A program made the translations under genes and the position numbers. Below, piece by piece: positions 1-11,295 of a DNA stretch of 64,000 bases. The first letter of the stretch is position 1. Each line of letters opens with the position of its first letter. The stretch is from Cryptomeria japonica (lineage: Eukaryota > Streptophyta > Pinopsida > Cupressales > Cupressaceae). The stretch is from positions 227,574,915 through 227,638,914 of the forward strand of contig NC_081410.1 of assembly GCF_030272615.1 (NCBI RefSeq). Direction: 5' to 3'. The notes under the pieces are model-generated. The model had not been told where the DNA came from. It saw only the letters and a program-made list of their open reading frames with translations, and ran no database searches.

Positions 1-75
1 GACACACTAAGGCAGGTGCTAACCTAAGCATGGATTGGACAACCTAATTAAGGGTGTATAATTTACGATGCTACA
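1..75 (-). mobile_element. LTR remnant (3' LTR start) of left-edge element G, cut by the window
   Basis: Read on the minus strand this begins TGTAGCATCGTAAATTATAC and runs leftwards out of the window. The same terminal sequence, with a few changes, occurs at 3425 reading leftwards. A purine-rich tract sits immediately before it at 76-91. These points make it the start of the 3' LTR of a minus-strand LTR retrotransposon whose 5' LTR begins at 3425. Most of this LTR is outside the window, so its length and target duplication cannot be judged. Confidence 0.55.
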
Positions 76-91
76 TTTAGCCCCCACTTTA
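76..91 (-). other. polypurine tract of element G
   Basis: On the minus strand the sequence directly upstream of the LTR start at 75 is purine-rich (AAGTGGGGGCTAAA), the normal place and composition of the primer for plus-strand DNA synthesis in LTR retrotransposons. It fixes element G as minus-oriented. Confidence 0.5.
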
Positions 92-652
92 GTGGTCACA
101 TGAGACTACGTGCATATGCAAGCTAAATTAGAAAAAGGTAAACATTCGTGGGAAAAAGGATATGTCCATAAGATGTCGAACGAAGCCCCCAACATTATCT
201 GTAGTACAATGTTAGGAACCACAATCTAAAAAACCATATTGTTAGTTAAAACCACAAAATCACCTAAAATTCTTACTAAGAATGATGAAAATTGAGGCTA
301 GCTATATGCCCCACTTTTTTGGCTTGCTAATTAGTATGTTGAAACAAGGTATCATGTTTACCACTTCAAATTGTGAAGGAAAATTGGTGACAAATGCACA
401 CAACAAGATTTGATACAAGATCAAAACTGATGCAAAATCATTTGGTAATAAAGAGAACTAAAACATGATTCCAATGCAACTGACGGGTTGAGAATCGGAG
501 CTCTCTAGCTCAAAATATGAAAGATTGAGTATAAAAGTAGAATTAGGGTTTTTTAAAAGAATTACCTTTTTAAATAATAAAAATAACACTATTTCTTTGT
601 CCTATTCACCTTTTTGTCTTGTAGTGTAGAGGAGGAGCCCACAGAGTAGAAA

Positions 653-1490
653 ATGTCACGTCGACGACCCGAAGTTCCTACCTTGATGGAGAATCTAAGG
701 CAGTTGGTCCTAAGGACATCCCACTAGACAAGGTAGGCCCACCAATTTGCACCTTGTTGATTTTGTTGTGTTTTGATTGGTAGTTAGTTGTCAAAATCTT
801 AATTTTGACATGGGCCACCCAAAAGTGACCCAAAATGGGTGTCATGGTCCCATTTGGGCTCCATGGTCCCCTAGGGGCGCCATGGTCCTAGAAAAGGGGC
901 ACTAGGTGGCACTCATGGGGTTAGGATAGATTTTGATGATGAGTATGCTAATACATGATGTTTGATTCTTGTCGAAGCTACCATATTTATAGGAGCATAC
1001 GTTGAGCCATATATACAATCATCTGCATAGTCAAATCCCTCACATGTCATTAGAGGATCAAAGACTTCTCTAGGTAGCTGGGCTATGGTGGGTATGTTGC
1101 ATTCCAATGATCAAATTTCACGGGTCAATGCTTATGGCCTTGATGGAGAGATGGGATCCTGATACATTAACATTCGTCCTTCCTATCGAGAATATGACAA
1201 TGATGTTAGATGATGTATACCACATCCTACAATTACCAAGGAGAGGGAGTACTGTAAGATATGAGTCACCTCGATCATGAGCAGAGATGAGGAGGGATCA
1301 GATATATTGTGTTGGGAGAGCTCCACCTAAAGAGACAAGAGGTCAGATATTTATCCAATGACTACTACATCTAACAAGTATTGTCCCATTGTTGAAGAGA
1401 TTGATGATAGCCATAGTGGCATTGGTTGTATGTCTAGATGGTTGAGGCAGTCACATGCATGGAGGACTAGCACTAATTAACCTTAATTGA
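653..1490 (+). pseudogene. plant mobile domain (PMD) protein remnant, antisense in element G
   Basis: Decayed coding sequence. A start-like ATG at 653 is followed by an Arg-rich N-terminus of the style seen at the start of PMD proteins. The best block is 1128-1280: ALMERWDPDTLTFVLP, then MTMMLDDVYHILQLP. This is the core of the plant mobile domain (Ala-Leu-x-Glu-Arg-Trp ... Thr-Phe-x-Leu-Pro ... Leu-x-Asp-Val). The frame stops at about 1278 and other frames resume, so it cannot make a full protein. The domain is known from plant transposons and from MAIN-like host proteins. It lies between the two LTRs of a minus-strand element, on the opposite strand and close to the 3' LTR, the same arrangement as the copy at 56690-58775. 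The domain match is from memory of the family. Confidence 0.6.
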
Positions 1491-2158
1491 AATAGAAATT
1501 AAACTGTAACTAAATTAGAAGAGCTTTCCTTTTGAAATGCTTGAATGTAGATGACTATACCCTCAATAGGTGATGCAATGCTCTTAGGATAAGTCTTCCA
1601 CGTGTTGATGAAATAACATGATAAATCACATATAATCCATCATGAAATCACAGATAAAACATAAACTAAAGATGCCTTGATGTAATTTTCCGCTCCTTGA
1701 ATCAGATCTACTCTTGAGGAAGAAGAATTGCTCTTAAATTGATGATAATGTTAGCATAAGATTAGATTATTAAAATGAATTGAGAAGGATGCATTATATA
1801 GGGATTTAATAATTAAAATCATAATTAAGATGAGTTAGAATTGATATATTTTGACATTGAGCGAGATTTGAATCAGAAAAGACTGCCAAATTATCCTCCT
1901 AAAATTTAGGGGAAAAAGTGTAGGACTGGGTAGTAGAGATTTTCTCTAGTCTCGACAATATTTTTCTGACTTTCGGGGAATGAAAGATAATGGGAATCTA
2001 ATGTCAAATCCAGCTCGATGGCTCAAACCATAATGCATATGTATGTGATATATGTTTTGAGAATTGAAATTAGGGTAAGATTAATGATAAATTAGGATAA
2101 AATGATAAGGGGCACACCTAGAATTAAGGGTCCAAATAAGAGTGTAATAATGTAATAA

Positions 2159-2163
2159 AGTAG
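2159..2163. repeat. target-site duplication AGTAG (left) of solo LTR 2164-3287
   Basis: AGTAG directly precedes the LTR and is repeated at 3288-3292, directly after its terminal CA. This fixes both ends of the solo LTR. Confidence 0.85.
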
Positions 2164-3287
2164 TGTAGTGCCCTAAAATTGTACCCCTTGCAATTTTCGA
2201 CCGAATTTGGGTCTTCACCTTAGTGTTTGTGCCCTTTGGACTAATTGAAGACCTGATTATGCTCTTTCACATCACAAATGCCAAAATTTTCAGCTTTGCA
2301 CTTGTTTTGCACTTGATGCTAGCCCCAAAATAGGGAAGCACCAAGGCGTAGTGCCCTAGTCCCCCTCATTTTGGGCCCTCTTTAAACCCTTTTCCTCATT
2401 TCAAATTTGGGTGGGATTTATTTCTCCATGTCAACTTATGTCAAAAAATTAGTTGATTAATCTAATAGGTAGGTATATAAAGAGGTTTTCACATCGAGCA
2501 CACAAGCAATCAAGCATTCAAGAGCAATTGAGCATTTTTCAGTCTTCCTTCAAGCCTTAGAGCAATAAGAGAGTCAAGATTCAAGCATTGAAGTGGAGAT
2601 CTTCATCCTATTTCATGAAACCCTAATTTCATGTGGAGGCAAGAAAACTTCACAAGGAGGTATAATCATTTTATTTTTAGTCATAATTTAGTATCTCCCT
2701 CAAAAGGAGATCCTTTCCTTTCAGTCGTTTTAATTACATTTATCTCAATTTCATGGTTAATTCCAAAACTGGGGTTTGATTGAAGGCAAGCCCTTATTCC
2801 CAACCTATTTCCCCTTCTTTCTGTGTGGAAGAAACATGTGCACAGATGTTCTTCTCAGATTGAGCTTTATTTGTAGAGACAAAAAAACCTTTTTCAACGT
2901 GTGGAAAATTTGGAGGACCAAGAGGCAATGCCATGGTCCCTGCTTTTCCGGGGCATTTTTGCAAGGTAGATCTAAATCAACTCATATTTCTCAAATATAG
3001 GTGCACGACTGAATCCTGCATCTGTAGCTCAATATTTTCTCATATTTTGTCTTCAATTCCAACACTTTACCCTAAATCAGCATTTCAACTTACAAAAGAG
3101 GGTAAAACACATCATTAATCAATCAATCAATCCACTTAGTATTCGGTCCTTATCTGATTTGTGATTGAATATAGTGGATTTTTCCCCTCTTTTGAATGTA
3201 AAGGCCATCTTTCCATTAAAAAGAAAATCGATTTGGTGATTTCTCCTTCTATGTTGCAGCTTGCCAAATCAAATTTTCCCCTTTACA
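2164..3287 (+). mobile_element. solo LTR (gypsy-type, family 1), plus orientation
   Basis: It begins TGTAGTGCCCTAAAATTG and ends CCCCTTTACA, and is flanked by the perfect 5-bp duplication AGTAG (2159-2163 and 3288-3292). A TATA box (TATATAAAG) is at 2474-2482. It aligns along most of its length with the inverted solo LTR at 11296-12531. Shared blocks are the start, CAAGCATTCAAG repeats after the TATA box, GGTTAATTCCAAAAC near 2754, CTTACAAAAGAGGGTA near 3091, and CCTCTTTTGAATGTAAAG near 3187. A single LTR with an intact duplication is the usual product of recombination between the two LTRs of a full element. Confidence 0.88.
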
Positions 3288-3425
3288 AGTAGAATAAGAC
3301 CCATAATATTAATTTAAATCAATAGAGGTCCCATAATGTATAGAGGAAAGAGATATACTAAAATAGGTGCTAGTAGAGTGTGAAATTAGACACACTAATA
3401 AAGGTGTACAATTTATGACGCTACA

Positions 3426-4306
3426 GCTTGTTAAAAGTTTTTTTGCCAACTTAATTTTTCATTCATGGGTGAAAGTGTAACCCAGTATTGTGGGATCACC
3501 CGATATTGAAATAAATTTTAATTTTCTTTTATAATATAAAGATGAGGTATGACAGTGACTTCTTCTAAATGTTACATTGCAGATTATTTTTAAATGTGAA
3601 GGTAATTATATGAACACCTTAGATCATTTTCTCAAGCATACTTTGTTTGGTGTGTAATTGTAATTTATTTTGTTTGGGAATAATGTTGTGATGGTTAAGA
3701 TACCCTTATTAATACTTGGTATGCCATTTCAACACCATATAATTATATAGTTTGTTTGTATATAAATAACACGTACTTAGTTAGCAATGTAATTCATTAG
3801 TCTTCATTAAAGGTATTGCATTATAATTCATTTAAAACTACTATTTATTATTTTTTGAATTAATGTTTGTAAGTTCTTGAGATATTTTTTTTAATATGAT
3901 AACTAGATCATATTTATTTTTATACATTCAAAAGCTAATTTTACATGAAAAAATTGGTCATATGAAGATGACAGACATATAAATATTCTATGATATATTT
4001 TTAATGGAACAATGATCTATGATTATCACCTAATAATCAAATGTCGGGCCCTCACAATCCTATGTTATGTGCATATTTTAAAAAACCAATTTGAACCATT
4101 CTTGAAAATATCACTATAAAAAAAATAGTTAGAATTTCCTTACTTGGCCTTGATAAATTGATTTTAATAAATAAATAGAGAAGTCAAACTAGATGCATTA
4201 CACAAATGGCCTTGCACATTTGTTGATTCAACATAAATAAATTTTCCATCAAGTTTAATATGTCTTCTAATATAACCTATAAAAATGATTAGTACTAGCC
4301 TAACTT
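3426..4306. other. AT-rich stretch, nothing recognised
   Basis: AT-rich sequence with many stops in all frames. If the copia-type LTR at 4319 is really next to a primer site, part of this stretch could be the decayed internal region of that minus-strand element, but I see no coding signal. Confidence 0.4.
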
Positions 4307-4812
4307 GCTCCGATACTATGTTTGAAATTAGGATCTTAGGATACTAATCATTATAAACAAGATATAGAATAAATGAAATGATAATTATGCATGCATAAAT
4401 ATGCACATTACATAAGATATAAATGGGGAAAATCCTTTCAGATAAAAAACCCTATAAAGCATCATTTTATTAAAACACTCACAAATGTAGCCTATCATAA
4501 AATAAACTTGAACTTGGGGATAATCCTCCACATACTTTCGCATGGCCAATAATACCTCTTGTGCATAGTGATACAACTCACTATAAAGCTCCAAATTTAT
4601 ACACCTCTCAAATGAGAGAGAATCTCCTTAAATATAGGAGGAAGGGTGGCTTCACTAGTCACATCTTGTTAATAACCCCAATTCACAAATAATTAATAAT
4701 CTAATAGTTATTAGAATATAACTATTTCAAATGGGATATGCTTATAAAGCATATAATATATAAGGTTTTATAACATTATATAATTGTTATAAGGGTATGA
4801 CCCCTAATAACA
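4307..4812 (-). mobile_element. copia-type LTR with adjacent tRNA-iMet-like primer site
   Basis: On the minus strand an LTR-like block starts TGTTATTAGGGGTCATACCC at 4812, contains a TATA-like GTGTATAAA, and ends CTAATTTCAAACA at 4319. It is followed directly by TAGTATCGGAGC (minus, 4307-4318), close to TGGTATCAGAGC, the complement of the initiator tRNA-Met 3' end that primes most plant Ty1/copia elements. The right end was chosen as the nearest TG and has no confirmed duplication. No gag or pol remains on its left. Confidence 0.5.
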
Positions 4813-7800
4813 TTATGTTCTAAGAAAATCATTCACAATGAGCTTTGTAGTGAGATTGTGTATTCCAGATCTAGTTGAAGTCACATGTGGCTAAACCGTA
4901 CTTTGTTAGTATCAATTAGTAGAGGAAGGGGGTTAGTAGTAGGTGGGAGAAAAAGATAAGCATAAATGTCCATTATTGGGGTTTAGAGAGAGCTAAAGAA
5001 GAAACGACTTTGAGAAAAAGGTAATTTACTAAAACCAAAGCTTCTTCTAATGCTATCTAAAACTGAATGTATACAATGAGAAAATTTACCAAAACCATTT
5101 CAAGCATTAAGATGATCCTAGCATTTTATTAAGAATAATGGAATATGATTTGGTAAACTGACCATCACACTAATGGCTAAAAGACTAGCAATCTAATGAA
5201 TCTTTATATCTTAAAAGACTTCTAAGTTAAGGAAGTGAGTGAAAAAGTAATGATATTTTCATTAAGTACTTCTCACTTTTCAGTATTTACTAGAGACAAC
5301 AAGTATAACATCAAAAGAGACTAAATACTACTTTGAGGTTTCACAAATAATTCAACAATTTCCTCCTATTTAATATGAAGATTTGCATTTCATGTTAGCA
5401 ATGAATGCATCGAGGCACCAAAACAAATATAAAATTGATTAAACATTTAATATCTCCACTTATTATGATAATAAATTAGAAAAAATAATGATTTATAAAT
5501 GCTCAATTATTAATCTCCATGCTATAATCAAAGCCAGCATGCCTAGAGGAATGTGTCACTATGCACTATGTAGTTGCTTGCTATAGTCTCTTGGGTGGTT
5601 TAAATTGACCTTACTATGCAAATCTTATGTTTGGTTTTCACCTACTAAGTGGAAAGTAGACATCTTTGCCACTTCGTCAAAGCCCAATTGTTGAATATGA
5701 AGATTATGCCTACTAAATTTGCCTCGAGTACTCATCTCTAACCAATTGTAGCTTCTCAATTGACCCCATATTAAAGGAATCACCTCTGAAACCCCGTTGC
5801 TAATTTTGCAAAAATGAGGGTATTTGCCATTTTGATCACAACTAGTATACTATTTCATATAAATCGTGCTATATAGAGAGACTCTTTACCACACTTTTAT
5901 TGATGATAAAATTTTGAGGACCCACAAATCAAAGCTTGAGTGCTATCCACATATGCATCCCATTCTTGTGAGAACATACCGAGGTTAACATGATTCATCA
6001 CATTGATAGATAGTTAAATAAGGAGAAAGCTTCAGACATTTATCATTTAGGTTTGATCAAATTTTAATCAACGTGCTTGACAAATAAACCTTAACCGGGC
6101 TACACAATTTGCTTAATACTAAAAGTTATATAAAAGTATATCAAGACATTATTGGTATCGTTTGACTTTTTAAGATTGTTTATTCTATTTTAAAATAAAT
6201 CTTAGCAAATAAATACGCTTTAGGTTGAAATTTTGTCCTTTTAGCAGTTGGATTGTTTGATCCTCTATAAGCTAGGAATATATATTGCATTGTTTGAAGC
6301 TTTTAATGTTATTATGTGGTCAGTATTTATACCTTTGAATCATAACTCTAATCTCCAAAATTATGTTTGTGGTCTTCAACAATAATTAAAAAAACATAGA
6401 ACTGAAGGCTAAAACAGTGCAAACATTTGCACTTATCCTTGCAAAGATTTATTTACTAGTCTAGCAAAACCTCAAATTTGGATGAAACTGATAGGAGTTT
6501 TGACAAGAAGCACATAAACCCTAACTTTCCCTACAATTAACAAATTGCTAAAGTTGGACCTTAGATCTCACCACAAAAGCCTTTGAATACTAACATACTA
6601 TAGCTAAGAAACCTTATCACTTATCCAAAACACCACAACTACGATTTCCCATAATTTCACAAAGTTTCCCTAAAAGCAGTTGAAGAAAGTTACGGATGAA
6701 GGCTTGTAGATGTATGATTCTCAAACAAAGATGGAAATTCCATGTAAAGAAATTTAAAACAATGACAACATCAAAATATTCACCATGTGAAGGAAATGCA
6801 AACTAAAGCCTTGTGAAGGAAAAAGGAAATGGCAAACACCAAATGCCATTGAAAGAAACATGCCAAAACAAGGATTATACTGCGCATGACTCATACCCTC
6901 AAATCACTCACACATTAACACAAGACTGTTGCAACCGAAACTGTTTATAACTTGTGTCATTCCATTTGGTGAAGTAACACAAAACATCTATGTACACCCC
7001 TTTACATTTTGAAACCTTGCACAATGCATCGACATCTCTTTACATACACAAACATTTTATGCTAATTACATGTCTAGGCATTTAATAAAATGATGCCTTC
7101 TCTTGTGTCTAGAGTTGCCAAAACACTTGTAGACCAAAATCTAGTGCTATGGTAGAGAAAAATAAACTATTTTACTCAAATCAATGCCCTAAAGTCTGCT
7201 GCAATTGTCTAACTCTCAACAACATGCAAAATAAATCATTTCAATATCACCAACTATACCTCTCGACCTACAGACAATAGCTACAATCTCCTACACAGAC
7301 GATGATTTCTAGAAACAAGTACCTTGAGACCCCTATGCAAGTATAGTCTGCAATGTATTATACACCTCTTGCAAACCACTACTAGAGACCTCATGAGATG
7401 TGTATTCTCTTACCTCGTCATTTGCAATTTTTTTCAGATACTCTGTTACAACCAACTTCAATCCAATTAAATCCCAAATAAATATTTTTCATATGCTTTA
7501 AACTTAATTAATTTTCTCTTTTCTTTACTTAAACCTTAAATGATCAAACAAAAATATGACATTGATTGATCATTGTATAAAGATGGCCCCTCCCATATAA
7601 TTCCGTGCTATGAGAGGATCTAATAAGAAACAAAACCAAATATGCACAAAAGATATACATTTTTAACCAACGAGAACCAACCAAGATATGTGAAGCTCAA
7701 TTGAACATATTGACAAAGACACAAAAATGTAACCACGTAGATCTCAGTCAATGTGGACTTTTATGTTTCACATTCTTTCAAAAGCAAAAAGTCCCAAAAA

Positions 7801-8376
7801 GCTAAAGAATGTAGTGAGAGTGCTCAAAACATTAATTTTCCTTCTAAGATTGGTAGGGCCGTAAACATCGTTCACCGAATAAAAGCTCTCAACCTTAACT
7901 ATTCGACACGTACCATTTCCACTTTCCATTAAAAGGAGACAAAACAAAGTTGCACGTGAAAACTATACAAACAGATATTTCTCATAGCACAGTAAGCTTA
8001 GAAAAATTAAACGACAAACATCCACATATTCAAAACAAGAATAAAGTGAAATAGGCTCATGTGGCTTGTTACTAATGTTTTATGTCATTATATTATTTTA
8101 TTGATTTGTATAGTGGGTTGAGGTAATAATAATTGAATATGTGAATAAAATTTTAATGTTTGAAACGGGTATTTGTTTATTATAAGGTTTTTCGAGTTTT
8201 TAATGTTTTTGATTAATAAAGGAGTGAGAACAAGGGCACTGATCCTTTACATAGCATAATTATTAACGAAACCACAGTGCATAAACATCACTATAACAAC
8301 ATTAACAACAACTAACAGCAAAAAGAGACCAAGTTTTTATAAATCAGAAACAACACAAGAAAGCACAAAAAACAAA
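4813..8376. other. 3.5 kb AT-rich, nothing recognised
   Basis: No convincing coding region, LTR boundary or RNA gene was seen on either strand. Short open frames here have no recognisable motif. The sequence may hold very old, unrecognisable repeats. Confidence 0.45.
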
Positions 8377-8531
8377 CTACAAGGGTGCCTTGCACACCTC
8401 AATGGCATCCATGGCACTGTTTCATTCATTGGACAGGAACTTGTAAAGGTCTCTAGCCTCCTGCTTATCCTCCTCCATGTCCGCAGTACATTCCTCAACA
8501 AAGAGAGGGTGAGCGTCGAGCTGTGTAACAC
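8377..8531 (-). pseudogene. terminal-exon-like fragment of an unrecognised gene, one in-frame stop
   Basis: Read on the minus strand, a good splice acceptor (TTTCATTTCCAG) ends at 8532. The following frame reads TQLDAHPLFVEECTADMEED, then an acidic/basic helix-like stretch (KQEARDLYKFLSNE), an in-frame TGA (8422-8424), then NSAMDAIEVCKAPL and a TAG at 8377-8379. Composition and acceptor look like the last exon of a host gene with one nonsense change. About 180 bp of T-rich 3'-UTR-like sequence follows. No upstream exon was found nearby on the minus strand, so it may be a gene fragment or pseudogene. I do not recognise the family. Confidence 0.35.
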
Positions 8532-9451
8532 CTGGAAATGAAATTTGTTAAGGCCCGCCATTTGGACATCGAGTTTTTAATGTTATTAACTATAAAGAAA
8601 AAAAATAAAAAAATTGAGAGAAATCCAAGATAAAATGACACAAACAATTATTTAGAATGTTGAAAGGAAAAGAATGTCCGACATTAAATAAAAATATAAA
8701 ATATAAGTTACACATATCATTAATATGCATAATTATGACCATTTAACACTATCTACATTGTAAAATAACAACAAAGAAAAAAAGTTTTATATTAGACTTA
8801 ATAATATAAATATGTAAGGATGAAAGAGAAAAAATTTTGTAGGTGTCATTCTTGTTTTTCATAAAAACATGATGTCTTCTTTCCTTTTCCTTACATAAAG
8901 TTGTGAAAAATGTCAAAAGTTTTGTATAATTACAAAATTATTTCATTTATAGAGAAAATAATCAACTTTTAGTTAGTTAGAGTTTCTATATATTTGTGAA
9001 AAATATAATGAAATTTTATAATAAAGCGACTTTAAGCTTTTTGATAAAAAAAAAAGGCCTTGTTAAAAGAACATTACAATGTAGTAAGTTATTCTGAAAT
9101 TTGAGTTTAATTAGTTATATAGCTTTTTTTGTATCTTTCAATATTAACAAGTTGTTAGAATCTGAATTCACGACCTCGACCATTTCCTACTAAATGTACT
9201 TGTTTTGCTTTTCGAACTCCAAAAATTACTTGTTTGCTTCATCCTTGACCTTTCTTTGAGCAATCTCAAGCTCAATTGAAAAATTGATAAATCAAGCTTA
9301 AGAATTATTTCTACTTACATAAATTTAAAAAATAGACTAGTTTAATAAATTAATCTATATTAAATATAATTATATTGATAATTTGTAGTCTTTAAATATA
9401 TTAAAATGTGATATTAAAATATTTAAAAAATTACAAACAACATAAATATAT
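8532..9451. other. AT-rich, nothing recognised
   Basis: Strongly AT-rich with poly-A and poly-T runs. No open frame, repeat boundary or RNA gene could be supported. Confidence 0.4.
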
Positions 9452-9462
9452 TATTTATATTG

Positions 9463-9592
9463 TACAACCTAAGTTGATCTAGTGGAGAACTTGTGCTCTT
9501 GAAATAGAGGTCACAAGTTCAAATCGCACAAAGGGGGTAGGGTATGTACATCTTATTGACTTCAGCCTATTCCCTATCAAAAAAAATAAAAA
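9463..9592 (+). mobile_element. SINE (tRNA-derived), 130 bp
   Basis: It is flanked by a perfect 11-bp duplication TATTTATATTG (9452-9462 and 9593-9603). The head has the order of a tRNA gene: an A-box-like segment (TTGATCTAGTGGAGAAC, 9474-9490), TGTGCTCTTGAAATAGAGGT, then a B-box-like AAGTTCAAATCGC near 9515. A short unrelated body follows, then an A-rich tail (from about 9579). This is the structure of a plant tRNA-derived SINE moved by LINE machinery. The B box has drifted from GGTTCGAATC, so the copy is not fresh, but both duplications are still exact. The tRNA of origin is not certain. Confidence 0.85.
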
Positions 9593-9603
9593 TATTTATA
9601 TTG

Positions 9604-10512
9604 ATATAATATTGTTTGTTTTCTTTATGAAACTTGATGAATGGAATTTTTTTATATCAAATAAATTAATTAAATATAAATTTCTCTTTATTGATATAAC
9701 TTCCTTTTCCTTTTGAAGACTCTCAAATGAGTAAAATTGGAAGAGAAAGTTGCATCCAAGATCTTCAAAATTACTTACAGGTAAGAGTTATTTGTCTCCT
9801 CCATGAATCACTTTGATTATCAAATATCTTCAATTTTTGTTTGAAAAACATTTTAACATTATTTCTTTTATATAATTAGGATATTTATTACATATAATAT
9901 AGGCTACCTATAGTTGAGTCATTTATTTTTTCATTTTTAATTCTATATAATAGTATTCTCACATTACACTTCTACATTCATACTTTTGGTTCATTTATGT
10001 ATGTATAGGTCTTTCATGCTTTTATATTTGTATTGTTTTATATATTATTTAGAATTTGTGACTTGGATTTATCTTTTCTTAAATAATTATATTTAAAGGT
10101 CTTGTTCCTTGTTCTTCATTCTTCCTTCCTTTCTCATGCTTCTTTTTAAGGTTGTGCTCACATCCTAATCCTTCACTTATCTCTCCTTGATGATAGATCA
10201 TTGGGTGTGATTCAGAATCCTAATTAGAAAAATAAATACATAGCAAATCTAGAAGCAATCTTAAATATACAACATGGATTGTGGAAAACTTAGGCCAACT
10301 ATCAAACTTGAATTGCTTACATAATAGTTCTAACCTATAATCATGGTTATTGTTAGTTTTATAATTTGCTAAAGGTAGAACCATTGAATCATCTACATAA
10401 GCTCCCTCCTCTTAAAAAACCTATATGAAGGTAGGGGCTCACCATTTGACCCCCTTCCCTAATACATAAACATATGTTCCCTTTTTTGATATGACCTTCC
10501 CTTGAAAAGCTA
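9604..10512. other. AT-rich, nothing recognised
   Basis: No coding frame or repeat boundary was supported on either strand. Confidence 0.4.
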
Positions 10513-10713
10513 TTATTTAAAAATATCAAGTATACCTCTCAATGTATTCTCAAGTAGGTCTTGTGTGATACCCTCCAAAGCATTCAAAGCATCAATCTTC
10601 ACTTTGACGTCTAATTCATCAACAATTCTCTCCCTCAACTCCTTTACCTTACCCAAGACACGAACACTTTCATGCCCATAAATTGAATGGTTGTATTTAT
10701 CCAATGGTACCAT
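10513..10713 (-). CDS. small open frame of unknown function (66 aa), possibly a gene fragment
   Basis: The frame starts ATG at 10713 and stops at 10513. The peptide is rich in charged and aliphatic residues and predicted to be helical (VLGKVKELRERIVDELDVKV, then IDALNALEGITQDLLENTL), unlike translated AT-rich noise nearby. No membrane segment, signal peptide or metal-binding motif is seen. There is no obvious splice acceptor upstream and no neighbouring exon, so it may be the tail end of a decayed gene. I do not recognise the family and cannot tell whether it is expressed. Confidence 0.25.
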   Translation of the reverse strand: MVPLDKYNHSIYGHESVRVLGKVKELRERIVDELDVKVKIDALNALEGITQDLLENTLRGILDIFK

Positions 10714-11290
10714 TTGAGTGAAGAAGAAGAGACTATATGCATACTAGCTTTCAAAATATGATCTAAGGGTACTCTATATCAAAAAAATACTTGAAAGATT
10801 GGATATTAAATCCCTGACTACACTTAGCAAGTCATGAGCCAAAAGGAGAACAAATGCAATGAAGATCTAATCCCAAATGGGAGGAGATTGAACTTATATG
10901 CAACAAATTGTCACTAAGTAGGTCTTCTTCACATAAGAAATCATCCAAAACAAATCTTGGAACTTAAAGACTTTTGATTTGAACAATAAATTCTCAAATT
11001 AGATTCAACATTCTTTGAGATGAAATAAAGCACCAAAATTAACAACATAATGCTTACAACTTGTTTAGTCAAGTAAGGTTAAAACCTCTTCTAAGAAAAT
11101 ATTTCAAGTTGAATGGAACCATAATTTTTTGTCCAATATGACTTATTGGGGCTTTTGAGGTACTTAAACACCATTAAGAAAGGAAGTTATTTTCCCCTCG
11201 AGGTCTTCGTGGGTACAATGGTTGCTCCAAAAGTTTGTGTTACACATTGTTGGGATTTCAAAGGTTGAATGTTACACATTGTTGGGCTTT
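10714..11290. other. intergenic; 32-bp direct duplication before a solo LTR
   Basis: GTTACACATTGTTGGG plus the following CTTTCAAAG or ATTTCAAAG occurs twice, at about 11239 and 11271, as a two-copy direct repeat next to the solo LTR. Nothing else was recognised. Confidence 0.5.
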
Positions 11291-11295
11291 CAAAG

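Larger units (their letters stand above)
1500..3425 (-). mobile_element. 5' LTR region of element G (interrupted by a solo LTR)
   Basis: The right boundary is clear: on the minus strand the sequence starts TGTAGCGTCATAAATTGTAC at 3425, matching the LTR start at 75. A TATA-like box (TATATAA, minus, 1794-1800) lies inside. A solo LTR (2164-3287) has been inserted in it. The inner end near 1500 is a guess because I see no clear primer binding site. Only about 1.4 kb separates this end from the 3' LTR start and it holds little besides the mobile-domain remnant, so element G lacks gag and pol and is either non-autonomous or internally deleted. Confidence 0.5.

Noticed and set aside
3288-3425. Treating 2164-3425 as one LTR because both ends read TGTAG...CTACA
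   Set aside because: The AGTAG duplication at 2159 and 3288 fixes the solo LTR end at 3287; 3425 is the border of another, minus-strand element.
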